NCBI GenBank assembly: GCA_020064725.1
Contig: JAGTWJ010000019.1
Coordinates: 4,092,001 to 4,156,000, forward strand
Reading direction: 5' to 3'
Origin: Drechslerella dactyloides
Taxonomy: Eukaryota; Ascomycota; Orbiliomycetes; Orbiliales; Orbiliaceae
Length of the DNA stretch: 64,000 bases
Every line of letters starts with the position of its first letter. Within the stretch, counting starts at the first letter, position 1. The notes under the pieces are model-generated. The model was not told the origin of the DNA, did not search any database, and saw only the letters and a list, made by a program, of their open reading frames with translations. Below, piece after piece: positions 24,161-33,937 of this stretch. The position numbers were made by a program, and so were the translations under genes.

Positions 24161-24754
24161 CGCATGGGCGAGCGATGTCTCGTGTTCGTTAGACTGCGAT
24201 GGCAGCCATATATGCGAGGCGCTGTGGGTTTCTTTTTTTCTTTTCTTTTGTGGTCGTTGGAGATATGGTATGGTATGGTGCTATTGGCGCGATCGGATTG
24301 TGATTCGATGGGCGGGTGTGTCAGGAGGGAGGCCGGACGCAGGATGACGTTGTTGTTGTGCTGCGTTTGCTCGCTTACACGCAAGCTGCTGCGAGCAACA
24401 ACGATGCCGCTGCTGCGACCACCATCACGGATGCGAACCGAATTACAAGATGGAAACTCGGGAATGATATATCGATACAGTGAGGATATTCGAGTAGTGT
24501 ATTCAAAGGACTGCCAAATCTTCCCTTCCGTGCGATAGAACTCAAGATAGCCCAGAACGCCGCCCGCTTGTACATTACAGAGTGCCCGCGGAAACATCAT
24601 CCTCGCATCCTTCCTTCCTTCCTCCTTCACCAAAGTATAACGTTGATGCACAGATCCGTAGGACGGGTTTATAACCGAATAGATGAGTGGTGCCCGCATA
24701 TGCAGTGTAGAGGCCGTTCTGGTATGCGTGTATGTATGCATGTGTGAGTATGGC
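24161..24754. other. Vps38 promoter and Vps2 3' region
   Basis: About 590 bases between two minus-strand genes. It contains T/A-rich stretches near 24225-24260 and no coding signal. A 397-residue open frame crossing it is an artefact of reading through Vps2 introns. Confidence 0.45.
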
Positions 24755-25825
24755 TTAGGTCTTGCCCAGGTTGTTAAGTCTGGCCTGGAGGTCGTCGTCT
24801 CCGCCTCCGCCGATGGCCTGCGCGACGCGCTCTTCCTGCTGTACCTCGACCCCTCCCAAGCCGAGCGGAGTATTTCCGAGCTGTCGCAGAAAATGGGTTT
24901 TCGTAAGCATGCTGCGGAAATGCAGGGGAGTGATAGAACAGCGATGGTATATAACAGACTTACCTGCATCTCCCTGTCGACGCCTATCTCGTCCAGCACC
25001 TGGTTGAGCACCTCGTCCTCCGCTTCTTCGTCCTCGAGGCCGGTGACGTCGTCGACGGCATCGGACATGATCTCCTCCCGGCTCTCCATGATTTCGCTCT
25101 CGCGGGCGAACTGCATGGCGATTTCCTGCAGCGAGGCGATGTTGGTCACCTTGCTCATGGAGCGCAGCAGGCCCGTGGCGCCCTTCATGGACTGCATCAT
25201 CTGCTCGTTCGATCGGACGGTCTGGATGCGCAGCGAGATCGCCTGCAGCTGCGTGCGCATTTCGTAGAACTTCTGGATGTACCTGCGGTAGAGAGTTCCC
25301 AACGTGAGTCACGCATGGTCGCCGGAGAGAATACGAATGGATATATCGGGAGAGCGGTACTTTCTAGTACGGACGAGGTCCTTGGCCTGGATCTTTGCGG
25401 CGCCCAGCTGGTTGTTCTTGGCGGACTTTTTGATGTCCTGGATGAGCTTCTTCTCCTGCTGCTCGAGCTTTGTCCGCTCGCGGTCCAGCTCCCGCTGCGC
25501 CTTCTCGAGCGCCCGTTGGTTCTGAAAGATTCGGTCAGCATGCGTGCGTGCGTGTCGGCGGTCATCGCGGCGAGGCTGCTACTAACTTTCCGCAGACGCT
25601 CTGCAGGATTCCATCGGGGAAGGTCAGCCATGTCTGCCTCTGGATTATAGAGAGAGGGTATGATTCGCTGGATGGGCTGGGAGCTTACCCGCCGGCGTCA
25701 TGCGTTTCCCGAACGCCCATTCCACTGTAGACAAATCCCATCGTCAGCATGAGGCCGGGTGGATGAGGCTGGCGTTTCATCCGGGAATGCAAATTGCGAA
25801 TTGCAAACGCACCGATATTCATCAT
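24755..25825 (-). CDS. VPS2: ESCRT-III subunit Vps2 (CHMP2 family)
   Basis: Six exons (25825-25813, 25724-25689, 25600-25587, 25521-25361, 25282-24964, 24880-24755) encode 222 residues, the usual CHMP2A length. The start MMNIVEWAFGKRMTPAERLRK is assembled from three exons of 13, 36 and 14 nt. Each join restores the family N-terminus exactly, which is why this start was chosen over a downstream Met. The basic N-terminal helices, the RSNEQMMQSMKG block, an acidic middle and the C-terminal MIM1 motif DLQARLNNL for Vps4 binding are all present. Vps2 polymerises with Vps24 on endosomes to complete intralumenal vesicle scission and recruits Vps4. The next gene upstream, FZO1, is divergent. Confidence 0.94.
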
Positions 25826-27003
25826 ATGGTTGACGTGTCGGCCGGCGCCTTATCGGAATTTCGAGGGAGGCGGCCAAGGAATGCGGTGTAGCGATAGCGA
25901 GCGGGAGAGCTCCGGCAAGGCGAGCGATGTCGAAGTGTTTGATGTTGGAGGACGGTCAGGCTGTCCAAAGCGCATGGACGGTTCGCGTCCGTTTTACCCG
26001 CCGCCCGCATCTCGACCTGCTTCGGATTACGTACAGCAAGCATCCAGCGTGGATCGGACGACACGCCGTCCCGGACTCGATTCACGCAGGTCTTGAACGA
26101 TATAACGTCTGAGAGCGAGTGGTACAAGACGGTGCTGGCGACAGTTGGGGGTGCCAGGACGTGCGCCGGGGCGAGCGTAGCCCTGAGACCGCGCCCCGTT
26201 GCTCCGAGGTTGCCAAAGCTGGCTGAGCATGAGCTCCCGGCATCGATCAATCAAATCAGCGGCCGCCAGTTGTTCCGTGCATGAACATCCCGTCGGGGGG
26301 GATGGGATCATGCGGATGCCTGGTGCTTGGACTTCGTGTGCATGGCATCCCGACCAGCCCAGCCTAGTTATTCCACAGCTTCGTTCAGCTCTAAGATCTA
26401 GCTAGTAGTTCACGTCGGTCTCGCTGCGACGGTGGAGAGCTTCGTTCTGGGTTTTCTGCTCTGCATGCCTGCATGTGGCGCCATCATCGATTCATTCATC
26501 GCCCGTCGACATCAAGATAGATATCGATCTAGGCTGCTTTGAGAGCAGAGTTCTCTTCTCGTGCTCGCCCCTCCTCGCCCAGAATCGATAGTCTGCAGTA
26601 CCTGGCAGGTGCTCAACTTTAGCCTCCCGCTGTGCTGGCCAGCCCGTTCTCATGTACGGTCCATCGTGTAGTATTACTATTATTATAAGTCTGCGGTGTT
26701 TCCGCCCGCCCGCTGTTGACTGCTGTTTGCATCTGACGTTGTTGATAATTTTTAATCCCCTTCACCTACTGCTAACTACCTCGCTTCTGCCCTTCCCTTC
26801 CCTTCCACATCACACCATCCGCCACCCGCTCCGATACCCACCGTACATCCACCATCACCGCTGCCTCTCTGTCTCCCCAATCGCCAGCGGCTCCCCTCTC
26901 TCTCGCTCACGGGCGCCCAACCTCCCTCCGATAACAGCCCGCCCTCACTTTTCGCGGTCGTAGCACCGCTGCTAAGTTTCCTTTTCAAAAACAATAAAAA
27001 AAA
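25826..27003. promoter_or_regulatory. Divergent promoter region of VPS2 and FZO1
   Basis: About 1.2 kb separates the two start codons. From about 26750 to 26950 the plus strand is a long pyrimidine-rich leader (ccttcccttcccttcc) in front of FZO1, and an A-rich run directly precedes its ATG. No gene was recognised inside. Confidence 0.5.
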
Positions 27004-29690
27004 ATGTCGCAACGATACTACCCGGCGGAAAGCTCCTCTAGGGGGGCTAGACGCCCGTTTGCCCGAGCTGCCCTACCAGCACCGTCGGAGGCGGGCTTCT
27101 CGGACTCTGGCTATGGAGGCTCCATCGCCGACGACATGCGAAACTTCGATCTCAATGAAGACATGCCGACGCCACCCAGACTACCTGTGCTGCCCGGTCC
27201 CAGCTTGGATGCTCGTACGTTCAATCCGTGGATGTTGAGGGTTTCTTACGTTGGATGCTAATTGTGTTTGATACAGCGGAGGTCGAGCGTCGACAGCACC
27301 AGATGCACATCCAGCAGCTCCATTAGTACGTCGTCTCGTGGGAATTGCCACCGTCTGCTTGTAGCTAACGATGATTGTAGCAATCAAAACCGGGTTGCCT
27401 TGAGCCGGTCGATTTACAGGACGATAGACACATTGAGGGTAGGAGCATCATCAAGTTGGCATTCGAGCGTACGCTGACATTTGCTATCAACCAGGACCTG
27501 CAAGAGATGAACCAGACCTGGCCAATTCATTATCCCGCCGTCCAAAGACTCGAACCTTCGCCAATGCGCCGCATGCAATCGTCTACGGCCGATGATTTCT
27601 TCACGCCCGACACCAGCTCCCACACGAGGGAGCGATTCAAGCCGCCTCGCCGGGCTCTCACCAACTTTGACCCTTCCGCTCGCAGCAGCCGAAGCGGCAC
27701 ACCGGAACCTCGATTGATGTCGCCGCAAATCGCACAGGAATTCAACATTCTGAAGCTCGATCTCAGGATAGGATCGCTGTCTCAAAACGAACTGGTTCAC
27801 TCGCTCGAGAAGGAGTCGATAGCGTCTCTGCTGGATGGAAAGCTAGCGCAGTCCATCAAGCACCTTATGTCTCTGCGTGACCGTATCGAGGACACAGCTT
27901 CCAAGGTGCTCGTTACCGGTGATTTGAACGCCGGAAAGTCGACCTTCTGCAATGCCTTGCTCAGGCGCAAGGTGCTGCCGGAGGACCAGCAGCCATGCAC
28001 TGAAATCTTTTGCGAAGTTCTCGACTGCAGGATCAACAGTGGAGTGGAGGAAGTTCACGCCATCTACAAGGGCGCGACATACGACCGATTGGACGAGCGA
28101 ACCTACGAAGCACGACCGCTGAAGGATCTCGAGGACATTGTCATCGAAGTCGACAAGTACTCTTCGGCGAAGATTTACGTTGAGGACTCGCGACCAATTG
28201 AGCAGAGTCTTCTGAGGAACGGCGTGGTCGACATTGCCCTGATCGATGCCCCGGGTCTCAACATGGACTCCGTCCAGACGACAGCTGTGTTCGCCCGACA
28301 GGAGGAGATTGATGTTGTTGTCTTTGTTGTCAGCGCGGAAAACCACTTTACGCTTTCGGCGAAAGAATTCTTGTGGAACGCGGCGAACGAGAAGGCCTAT
28401 CTCTTTATCGTCGTCAACCGTTTCGACAACATCCGCGACAAGGTCCGCTGCCAACGCATGATCCTGGAGCAGATCGCCAACATCTCTCCGTCGACGTTCA
28501 ACGACAGCCAGGACCTTGTGCACTTTGTCTCGTCCAACGCCGTTATCGACGGGAAGGACCCGGACAAGAACAATGATTTTGACAACCTGGAGTCCTCGCT
28601 TCGAGGATTCGTGCTCGACAAGCGAGCGCGCTCCAAGCTCGGCCCCGCGAAGAGCTACCTTTTGAACTTGCTCCAAGATCTCGAGCAGCTCGCTCTTATC
28701 AACCAGAACGTCGCCGGACGGGAGCTGGATGCTCTCCGGTCAGACCTCGCCCGTCTCACGCCCAAGTACGACGAGTCCGTCAAGGCGCGAATCGCGGTCT
28801 CGGACGACTGCGACCGCCAGATCGAAGATACTTGCAATACAGTGTATCGCAACTCGCGTAGAGAGATCTCGCGGACCATCGACGAAGTGGACCAGCAGCA
28901 GACTGTCCCGTGGCGTGGCGTCCTCAGCTCCTTCCAGTTCGCGGAAGAGACGCGAAAGGTCATGCTGGAGATGATCACACGGTCCGTTGTAGAGGCCGAG
29001 GATGCCGCTCGGAGGTCGACCGTGTCCGGCGTTGGTGCGATCAATGCTCTTGGCTTGATGCACCTCAAGCAGGAATACGTTGAGAGGACCTTCCGTCCCG
29101 ACTTTATGTTCAGGAAGAAGCGGGATGCTCTCGGCCGCCACATCCAGACCCGGCTTGACGCCTTTGATTTCTTCGACTTTGACCGCCAGGAGAAGGTTGC
29201 CGGCATGAGCTTGTCGTTGACCCTCTTCTCGGTTGCCAGCAGCCGCATGTTTGGTATCAGCTCGTGGGTTGACGGTATCGTTCAGGCGACCAATATCGTC
29301 GGCATCCGTAACACCAAGCGCCTGATCATTCCCGCGATCGTCTTCGGCATCGGCGCGGCAGCGTACTACCTCGTTAGCGACGTGCAGCGCGCGATCCCCA
29401 AGAAGCTGGCGAAGAAGATCAAGCGCGAGCTGTCCGAGATGGACTACGTGCACCAGAACTCCGAGCGGATTTCCAAGGAGGTCCGCAAGGTGCTTCGGTT
29501 CCCCGCCGAGGAGCTCCGGAGCGGGTTCCAGAAGAATATTGAGGGGCTCAAGATCAAGAAGGAGGAGGCGACGAAGCGGAAGGGCGAGTGCGAGGTTGCC
29601 AACAAGTATTTTGGCAATCTGCTGCGCGAGTCGCGCGAGCATGCGGGTGTTGTGCGGCGGTACGATCTGGAAGCTGGTTCCAACCATTGA
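27004..29690 (+). CDS. FZO1: Mitofusin Fzo1, outer mitochondrial membrane fusion GTPase
   Basis: Four exons (27004-27214, 27277-27325, 27381-27438, 27495-29690) encode 837 residues. The dynamin-type GTPase domain has G1 TGDLNAGKST (247-256), G3 DAPG in LIDAPGLNMDS and G4 NRFD. Heptad-repeat helices flank it. Two hydrophobic segments follow near the C-terminus, the clearer one being RLIIPAIVFGIGAAAYYLVS, with a final coiled coil. Fzo1 spans the outer mitochondrial membrane twice and tethers and fuses mitochondria. The N-terminal 100 residues are polar and low complexity. The joins at LDA|PEVERR, LHY|NQNR and TLR|DLQEMNQ all keep frame, and the last intron has a gctgac branch point. Confidence 0.93.
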
Positions 29691-30437
29691 GGTTGTTAAC
29701 AGCGGTGAGTTCTTTTTTGGTGCAGGTTTGTCCCTCGTCCCTCGCCTCTCTCCACGTAGCCCGTCAGCTTCGGATGGATGGATGGATCGGGGTCGGTGGA
29801 GCCTTTTCTTTATAATTACGATTCCTTCAAGCGACACTCTTTCGATTATTTCTTTATCTAAAGTAAACCACTGTCTCCCTTTTTCGAAACTTTACCAGCG
29901 AAACTCCACACTTAGTATATCTGTTTTAAAAAGCATTACAGTCCGCCTTGTATAGTCTCTGTTTACTTTCTCTCTTGACATGTGGATGAGCAATGAGCTA
30001 TTGCATGCATGCATGATGAATTCACACGCCTCTCTTAAGTTCGGAATCTCCGCATCCTGTACGCATGTACGTCTTGTTTTTCTATTCGCTTCGGTGTGTT
30101 TTGTCGACTCGGACAGCAGTGGTGGAACGAGAATGACGATGCGCTTCACTTTCCTTTCGTTCGCGACCTGCTCTTGATGGCTGCAAGGTTTTATATTTAG
30201 TTTACGGTATTGAAGAAATCGGTCATGTTGATTCATAGCTGTTACGTTTATGTTATATATATTCAGATAAGGACTAGTATATAAACTATGTTTGTAATTG
30301 CAGGCTTTCGAAGGTGCTCTCCAGATCTAGAATTGAATTCTGTCTCGGTGATGTAGTGATATGTGATATGCTGCTGTTCGCCTCGGAAAAATTTACCACT
30401 CAACAACCCACTTTTTGCATCCTCAACGTCCACGACC
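29691..30437. other. Spacer between FZO1 and AIM23
   Basis: About 750 bases. The first part is T-rich and probably the FZO1 3' UTR; the AT-rich second part is the promoter of the mitochondrial IF3 gene. A short (GGAT)n run lies near 29773. Confidence 0.5.
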
Positions 30438-31475
30438 ATGGCCCTACGGCAGATAACCCGCGCGACATGCCGCAACCTCCACCGGCCTTCCCTCTCCCTC
30501 CTCTCGATCTACGCCGCTTCCTCCTCCTCCTCGGCTCTGCCGCCGTCCTTCCTCCTCCCCTCCGGCAACCATGACAGACTCGTCACCCCGCACCCACACC
30601 CCTCCACGGTGACGGCGACGACGCAACGCCGACACGCCTCGACCAGCATCCGGTTCCCCGCCTCGCCAAACCTCGGTCCGCAGTTCATCAACGACGAGCG
30701 CGTACGGTTCCCCTACGACGAGGAAATAACAGCCCACACAGCCTCGTACGTCGACGAAACGGGCAAGCTGGTCGGCAAGTTCCCCGTTTCGCAAATCCTG
30801 CGCTCGTACGACCACAATAAATACCACCTGATCCAACTCGCGAACGCGGATACCCTCCCGGACACCGCTGAGGGACACGTCGTCCGGCTGTTCCCGAAGG
30901 AAGCGCTCCTGGCGCGGATAGCGGAGGAACGCGAGACGGCCGTCCGCCGCAAGAAGAAATCACCACGGGATATCGTCAAGGAAGTGCAGATTGCGTGGGG
31001 TATAGACTTGCACGACCTGCGGCATCGGCTCGGCAAGACGGCGCAGCTGCTCGAGAAGGGGAATCGCGTTGAGATTATGATTGCGAAGAAGAAGGGACAG
31101 CAGCCCGTGCCGCCGGAGCGGCTGGCGGAGGTTATGGCTGTCGTTGAGGACTTTCTGTACTATAATGGCGGGGATGCGGTCAGGAAGCGGGATGGGGAGG
31201 TTGGCGGGCAGTTGAGGATGTTTGTGCAGCGGCCGGAGAATTGGGTGCCGCCGCCACCAAAGCCCGAGCCCGAGCCGGAACCCGAGCCAGTAGAGGGAGA
31301 GGGAGAGGAGGGTGGAGATGCAGCGGCGGAGGGAGAAGCGGGTGTAGCTGCGGAAGGGCAGATGGAGGGACAGGCGGCGGAAGAGGCGGCACCGGCGGCT
31401 GGGGAAGGGACTGCGCAGAGTACACAGGACGGATACGTCCCGCCATGGTCTGCGAGCCGGGAACAGCAGTTTTGA
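30438..31475 (+). CDS. AIM23: Mitochondrial translation initiation factor IF3 (Aim23)
   Basis: A single exon of 345 residues. The start ATG at 30438 (accATGg) opens an Arg/Ser-rich presequence of about 70 residues. The IF3 N-domain begins FINDERVRFPYDEEI, and the linker and C-domain follow: KKSPRDIVKEVQIAWGIDLHDLRHRL and KGNRVEIMIAKKKGQQPV, close to the bacterial IF3 KEI.....I..HD...K.....F...G..V pattern. The tail after residue 270 is a PEPEPEP run, then Glu/Gly/Ala-rich sequence with no equivalent in bacterial IF3. The factor prevents premature joining of mitoribosome subunits. Confidence 0.9.
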   Translation: MALRQITRATCRNLHRPSLSLLSIYAASSSSSALPPSFLLPSGNHDRLVTPHPHPSTVTATTQRRHASTSIRFPASPNLGPQFINDERVRFPYDEEITAHTASYVDETGKLVGKFPVSQILRSYDHNKYHLIQLANADTLPDTAEGHVVRLFPKEALLARIAEERETAVRRKKKSPRDIVKEVQIAWGIDLHDLRHRLGKTAQLLEKGNRVEIMIAKKKGQQPVPPERLAEVMAVVEDFLYYNGGDAVRKRDGEVGGQLRMFVQRPENWVPPPPKPEPEPEPEPVEGEGEEGGDAAAEGEAGVAAEGQMEGQAAEEAAPAAGEGTAQSTQDGYVPPWSASREQQF

Positions 31476-31791
31476 ACGGCATCTATGTATTTCGAGTGTA
31501 TAGATATAGCATGCATGTTGGCGAGATGGTGCTCCGGGCTACCGGATGGATATATTGTATTATATAATGTAACGCTGCCACGACTAGCCATCCCATCCTT
31601 CCTTCCTTCCTTCAATTCACTTCCTGCGGAGATACTAGTAGTACATGTACATTCTGGCCGTGTACAGACGCGTGCGCGTGTGAGATATAGCACTTTTATT
31701 CGTCTATGCGAAGGATCCGGAACGCCGTCCGTAAGTCATCGATGGGGCAGGCCATGCTCGAACTCTGGTCTAGATGAATCGTTCGACCGTC
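31476..31791. other. Convergent 3' region of AIM23 and SMD2
   Basis: About 315 bases hold the two 3' UTRs. A ccttccttccttcc run lies near 31595. No coding signal. Confidence 0.5.
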
Positions 31792-32369
31792 TCAGCTCAG
31801 GAGCACTAGAATCACGGAATCGCCTCTCAGGAACCTGTACAAATATCGATCATACGTCAGCCGCCGTCTAATTTCCTCATCGGCGGGGTGTTGATAATGA
31901 TGATAATGGAAGGGGCAACGGACATCTTGCTGATGAACCGGTCTTTATTCACCGGACGGCCCTTCTTGCCCTGCGCGTTGCGGGGCGTCTCCGTCCACAT
32001 TTCCTTCACGTTCTCGAGCACCATGTTGCTGTGGCGGTCGAAGGCCTTGACGCGGGCGAGCAGCTTGCGGTTGTTGCGGCAGGAGATGAGGACTTGGTTG
32101 TGCGTGCGCACGGCGGTCTGCAGGATTGAGAGCGGCCCATTGGCAAATTCGTACTCTTCGAGCTGGGCGATCTCGTACTCGCTAGATGGAGGAGGTTAGT
32201 AAAAATCGGCGCAGATATGTAGGTAGCTGGGTGGTTGGTTGGTTGGTCGGGGAAGTGGAGGACGTACGTGAGCTCGGAACGGGGTTTGTTCAGGAATTCA
32301 CTGGAGAGAGAGAGAGAGGTTAGCGGGAGGCTTATACGGCGGGGTGGATAGGCGATGTGCTTACGCCAT
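31792..32369 (-). CDS. SMD2: Small nuclear ribonucleoprotein SmD2
   Basis: Four coding exons (32369-32365, 32300-32268, 32181-31924, 31834-31792) encode 112 residues. The first coding exon contributes only ATGGC. The next two restore the conserved start MAEFLNKPRSELTEYEIAQLEEYEF. Sm1 and Sm2 motifs follow: GPLSILQTAVRTHNQVLISCRNNRKLLARVKAFDRHSNMVLENV, then FISKM|FLRGDSVILVL across the last junction. SmD2 is part of the heptameric Sm ring of spliceosomal snRNPs. The last donor, gtccgt, is weak but is required to recover the Sm2 strand; reading through gives an unrelated tail. Confidence 0.92.
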
Positions 32370-32805
32370 GGCTGCTGGGTCGGTCCGCGAGGAGGAGGAT
32401 GATGAATGGGTGGATGGATGGTGGTGGGTGAGTCTCAGGCTGGGCGGTCGTGATGCGGTCGCGTTTGCGGTGCGAGAAGCTTTGCTGGCTGGGCTGGTTG
32501 TCTAATCTTATCGGATCTAATCTAATCTCGATCAGATCGGACGATTGATGAGTCAGCGAATCAGACAAACCTTCCTAATCGGGCGTTGCCGGCTTGCAAC
32601 GTCAGGACAACGCAAAACGGGCGCCCGGTCGCAGACGGCGGGAGGGCGAGAAAGAGGCTGCTGCTCCGCATGCGCCCGTTGCTCGCGATTTGTTTATTAG
32701 CCGACAGCAGGTGCTAGTGGCCATGTGGATACTCGAGGTAATATCCTCCGTCCGGTAGGAAAGAAGACGAAGAAGAAGAGCGAAGAGGCCCCGTTTGCCG
32801 GACCT

Positions 32806-32905
32806 GCAGCTGCTCTGCTGCTCTTCGCGCCGTCTGATTGGGTGCCCGCCAGCTGCTCTGCTGCTCTGCTGCTGCGTTAAAAGAGCTGCTGCTTGCTGCT
32901 GTGCG
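32806..32905. repeat. Imperfect CTG/CTCTG repeat
   Basis: Repeated ctgctctgctgct units occur around 32806-32830 and 32850-32905 in the upstream region of the GATA gene. This is low-complexity sequence prone to slippage. Confidence 0.6.
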
Positions 32906-33721
32906 CCGGGCAGTTGTCACCTCCCAACCTCTCGTCTTTCAATCACGATTCCCCATCCAGGCGACCTCCAAATAAACTTCCCCAAACAGCCATGTAATTA
33001 CCCTCGTCCGAAAAAAACCCTTCTCCTCCGCTCGTCTGCCACTGTCATCATAACATCCAATCACGTCTCGAAAGCGTCATCGCTGCCCTGAATCCCACTT
33101 GGCCGTTTTCCAACCTAGCGCCCGTCGAAGAGAAAGAAGCCAAAGCAGGCACCGACGCGAGGAAATCGAAACAACCGCCTCCTTTCCAGACCCCTTCCAT
33201 CGAATCAATAACATCAACAAACCGCATTGCATCCACTCGCGGATTCGCCGTCCTGGGAGCGTTCTCCCCGCCCAGCCAGCATTCCTCACGGCCACGTTCC
33301 ATATGGTCGGCGGCCGTGCTACACGCATCCATCCGCCCTCTCTCACCGACCGACGCTCCTTTCTCGCCCTGACGACCGCGCCGGCTCGTCGCCCGTCACC
33401 CGTCGCCCCTCTCGACGGGGCACCCGACCGTCCTGAAACACGACCGGTATAGTGCTGGCCTAGCGCTGCCCTCGCCTCCTCGGAGCAGTAGAAGGGTTCT
33501 ATCGTGCGATAGACACGGACAAAGACTTCTACACACTCCGCCGTACGCATACGCTTCGTATCCGTACGTACGTTCTTGAATCGCTTCATTGCGACTCATC
33601 TCGAATTCCTGGAGCACCGAGAGGGCAGAACACTCGAGACAGACAGAGCATACACACACACGCACACATACGCTCATACCGACAAAGAAAGGCCTGGCGC
33701 ATCATCCTCGACCCGTTCGAG

Positions 33722-33737
33722 CAACAACAACAACAAC
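33722..33737. repeat. (CAA)5 microsatellite
   Basis: Five CAA units in the presumed leader of the GATA factor gene. A CA-rich run lies about 60 bases upstream (33652-33670). Confidence 0.7.
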
Positions 33738-33937
33738 ATCACCGCATCTCGCAATTGATCCATTGATTGCTACCATCCAAGACGACCAACCGCGCAACAC
33801 AACGCCCGTGACCACCAGACATACACACGCTCTTACCAAAGGTCCCCTTCAAGCAGGTTGCGGTGGAGACGCCACGGGAATTCGGGTGCGACGGGTCCAC
33901 TTCGGTGGCAAGGGTCAGCCTTACAAAGGGGAAGCAT

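Larger units (their letters stand above)
32370..33937. promoter_or_regulatory. Divergent upstream region of SMD2 and the GATA factor gene
   Basis: About 1.6 kb. From 32930 onward the plus strand is C/T-rich and probably belongs to a long leader of the GATA gene. Short upstream open frames exist (for example one starting near 33099), and some could be uORFs, but none has a recognisable domain. Confidence 0.45.

Noticed and set aside
24109..25302. 397-residue open frame on the minus strand spanning VPS2 and the VPS38 start
   Set aside because: It reads through the last VPS2 intron and the intergenic region. Splicing gives a standard Vps2 C-terminus with a MIM1 motif instead.
28740..29837. 365-residue open frame on the minus strand
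   Set aside because: It is the antisense shadow of FZO1, with no family resemblance.
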